Origin: Lachnospiraceae bacterium UBA1201
GTDB taxonomy: Bacteria; Bacillota; Clostridia; Lachnospirales; Lachnospiraceae
Assembly: GCA_002309675.1 (NCBI GenBank)
Contig: DBXX01000020.1
Location: 1 to 12,824 of the forward strand
Length of the DNA: 12,824 bases
Direction: 5' to 3'
Positions 11,752 through 12,824 of the stretch are shown here, piece by piece; the stretch's first letter is position 1, and each line of letters opens with the position of its first letter. The translations under genes were made by a program, and so were the position numbers. Below the pieces are notes generated by a model. The model had not been told where the DNA came from, did no database searches, and was given only the letters and a program-made list of their open reading frames with translations.

Positions 11752-12824
11752 ATGGCAGCTATTACAGCATCAATGGTAAAAGAGTTAAGAGAAATGACCG
11801 GCGCCGGTATGATGGACTGCAAGAAGGCATTGACCGAGACCGACGGTAATATGGAAGCAGCTGTAGACGTTCTCAAGAAGAGCGGCGCAGTTAAGATGGA
11901 GAAGAAGGCAAGCAGAATCGCTGCCGAGGGTATCACCAGAGTTGCTTCCGACGCGAACAACGCAGTAGTTGCAGAAGTTAACTCCGAGACAGACTTCGTT
12001 GCAAAGAACGCAGTTTTCCAGGAGTTCGTACAGGAAGTTGCAGATAAGGCACTTGCTTCCGGCTTGAACGGCGGTAAGGACGGCGAGGATGTTCAGACAC
12101 TTCTGGACGGCGGCCTTCAGGCTGTTATCGCTGAGAAGACCCTGCAGATCGGTGAGAAGCTTTCCTTCCGTAGATTTGAGAAGGTTTCCGGCGACATCGT
12201 TACTTCCTACATCCACGCAGGCGGTAAGATCGGTGTTCTCGTTTCCGCAAACGGTGCGAACAACGATGCTTCTAAGGAAGCTCTTACAAACATCGCAATG
12301 CAGATCGCAGCTATGAGCCCGCAGTATGTTGCAAGAAACGACATCTCTGCTGACGAGGCAGCTAAGCTTAAGGACATCGTTATCGACAGCTCCCTGAACG
12401 ATCCGTTCACCCTGCCGAAGCCCATCCTTCAGAAGCTCATCGACAAGGCAGTTGCAGATAAGGTATGGAGCGACGCTGATATCGCTATCTACGAAGAGAA
12501 GAAGAGCAACATGAACTATCTTCCGAACTTCCTTTCCGAAGAGGCTAAGGCTTCTCTGGCAGCACTGGCTATGGAGAACAAGTCTGAGTATCTTAGCGAT
12601 AAGATCTTCAGCGGTCTGGTAGATGGCCGTATCTCCAAGCACATGAAGGAGATCTGCCTCCTGGATCAGGCTTACGTTAAGGCTGAGGACGGAAAGCAGA
12701 GCGTAGCAAACTATCTTGCAAGCGTTTCCAAGGACATCGTTATCACCAAGTTCGTTCGTTTCGAAGTAGGCGAAGGCATGGAGAAGAAGAACGAAGATTT
12801 CGCAGCAGAAGTTGCAGCTCAGAT
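11752..12824 (+). CDS. tsf: Elongation factor Ts (3' end cut by the window)
   Basis: This is the nucleotide-exchange factor that releases GDP from EF-Tu. At least 357 residues are in the window. The end, ...RFEVGEGMEKKNEDFAAEVAAQ, is nearly the family C-terminus, so only one to a few codons should be missing. The N-terminal UBA-like domain (MVKELREMTGAGMMDCKKAL) and the EF-Tu-contacting TDFVAKN motif are intact. FRRFE and SYIHAGGKIGVLV mark the core. Between about residues 208 and 288 there is a segment roughly 55 residues longer than in the usual clostridial protein of about 310; see findings. AGGAGG at 11737-11742 lies nine bases before the ATG. It shares the rpsB transcript and its biased codon use. 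Confidence 0.95.
   Translation, partial: MAAITASMVKELREMTGAGMMDCKKALTETDGNMEAAVDVLKKSGAVKMEKKASRIAAEGITRVASDANNAVVAEVNSETDFVAKNAVFQEFVQEVADKALASGLNGGKDGEDVQTLLDGGLQAVIAEKTLQIGEKLSFRRFEKVSGDIVTSYIHAGGKIGVLVSANGANNDASKEALTNIAMQIAAMSPQYVARNDISADEAAKLKDIVIDSSLNDPFTLPKPILQKLIDKAVADKVWSDADIAIYEEKKSNMNYLPNFLSEEAKASLAALAMENKSEYLSDKIFSGLVDGRISKHMKEICLLDQAYVKAEDGKQSVANYLASVSKDIVITKFVRFEVGEGMEKKNEDFAAEVAAQ

Noticed and set aside
11785..12642. 285-codon open frame on the minus strand
   Set aside because: It is antisense to tsf. The strongly biased codons of tsf leave the opposite strand free of stops, and the product is a Leu/Cys-rich nonsense sequence without a start signal.
1..12824. Mobile elements, CRISPR arrays, toxin-antitoxin or defence genes
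   Set aside because: I found no transposase or integrase motifs, no regularly spaced repeats and no recognisable defence proteins. Every large open frame is a housekeeping gene or the lipoprotein.

Overview
The window looks like a chromosomal, housekeeping stretch from a Firmicute of the class Clostridia, most likely the family Lachnospiraceae. This rests on strong AGGAGG-type ribosome binding sites, the presence of codY, the gene order comM(yifB)-dprA-topA-codY followed by rpsB-tsf, and a small DUF6465-type protein that I associate with that family. I see no phage, transposon, CRISPR or conjugation genes.

Layout. Bases 1-120 are the 3' end of a 23S rRNA. It is followed by a short trailer and a strong terminator, with no 5S rRNA or tRNA. 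A gene for a D-2-hydroxyacid (glycerate/hydroxypyruvate-type) dehydrogenase follows with its own extended -10 promoter (328-1287). A small minus-strand gene (1381-1578) ends at its own terminator and is divergent from a histidine operon. The roughly 260 bp between them hold a good minus-strand promoter and a perfect 22-bp palindrome resembling TrpR-family operators. The plus-strand operon hisH-hisF-mazG (1840-3940) makes the two-subunit imidazole glycerol phosphate synthase plus a MazG nucleotide pyrophosphohydrolase.

A strong hairpin terminator (4022-4065) separates mazG from the DNA-processing operon comM-dprA-topA (4109-8731). That operon encodes a competence-associated AAA+ helicase-like ATPase, the RecA loader DprA, and DNA topoisomerase I. 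dprA starts at a TTG that follows the comM stop almost at once. codY (8928-9722) has its own near-consensus promoter. Upstream of it lie two 20-nt repeats that each contain a CodY-box-like dyad. codY converges on a minus-strand lipoprotein gene (9803-10675), and the two share a bidirectional terminator. The lipoprotein gene is divergent from rpsB-tsf (10937 to the window end), which encode ribosomal protein S2 and elongation factor Ts; tsf is cut by the window edge only a few codons before its expected end.

All the large genes belong to known families. The points most worth a second look are regulatory or structural: the palindrome before hisH, the repeats before codY, the mutually exclusive hairpins before comM, the extra segment of about 55 residues in EF-Ts, the degenerate second domain of MazG, and the rRNA operon lacking a 5S gene. 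I found no clear evidence of an undescribed multi-gene system.
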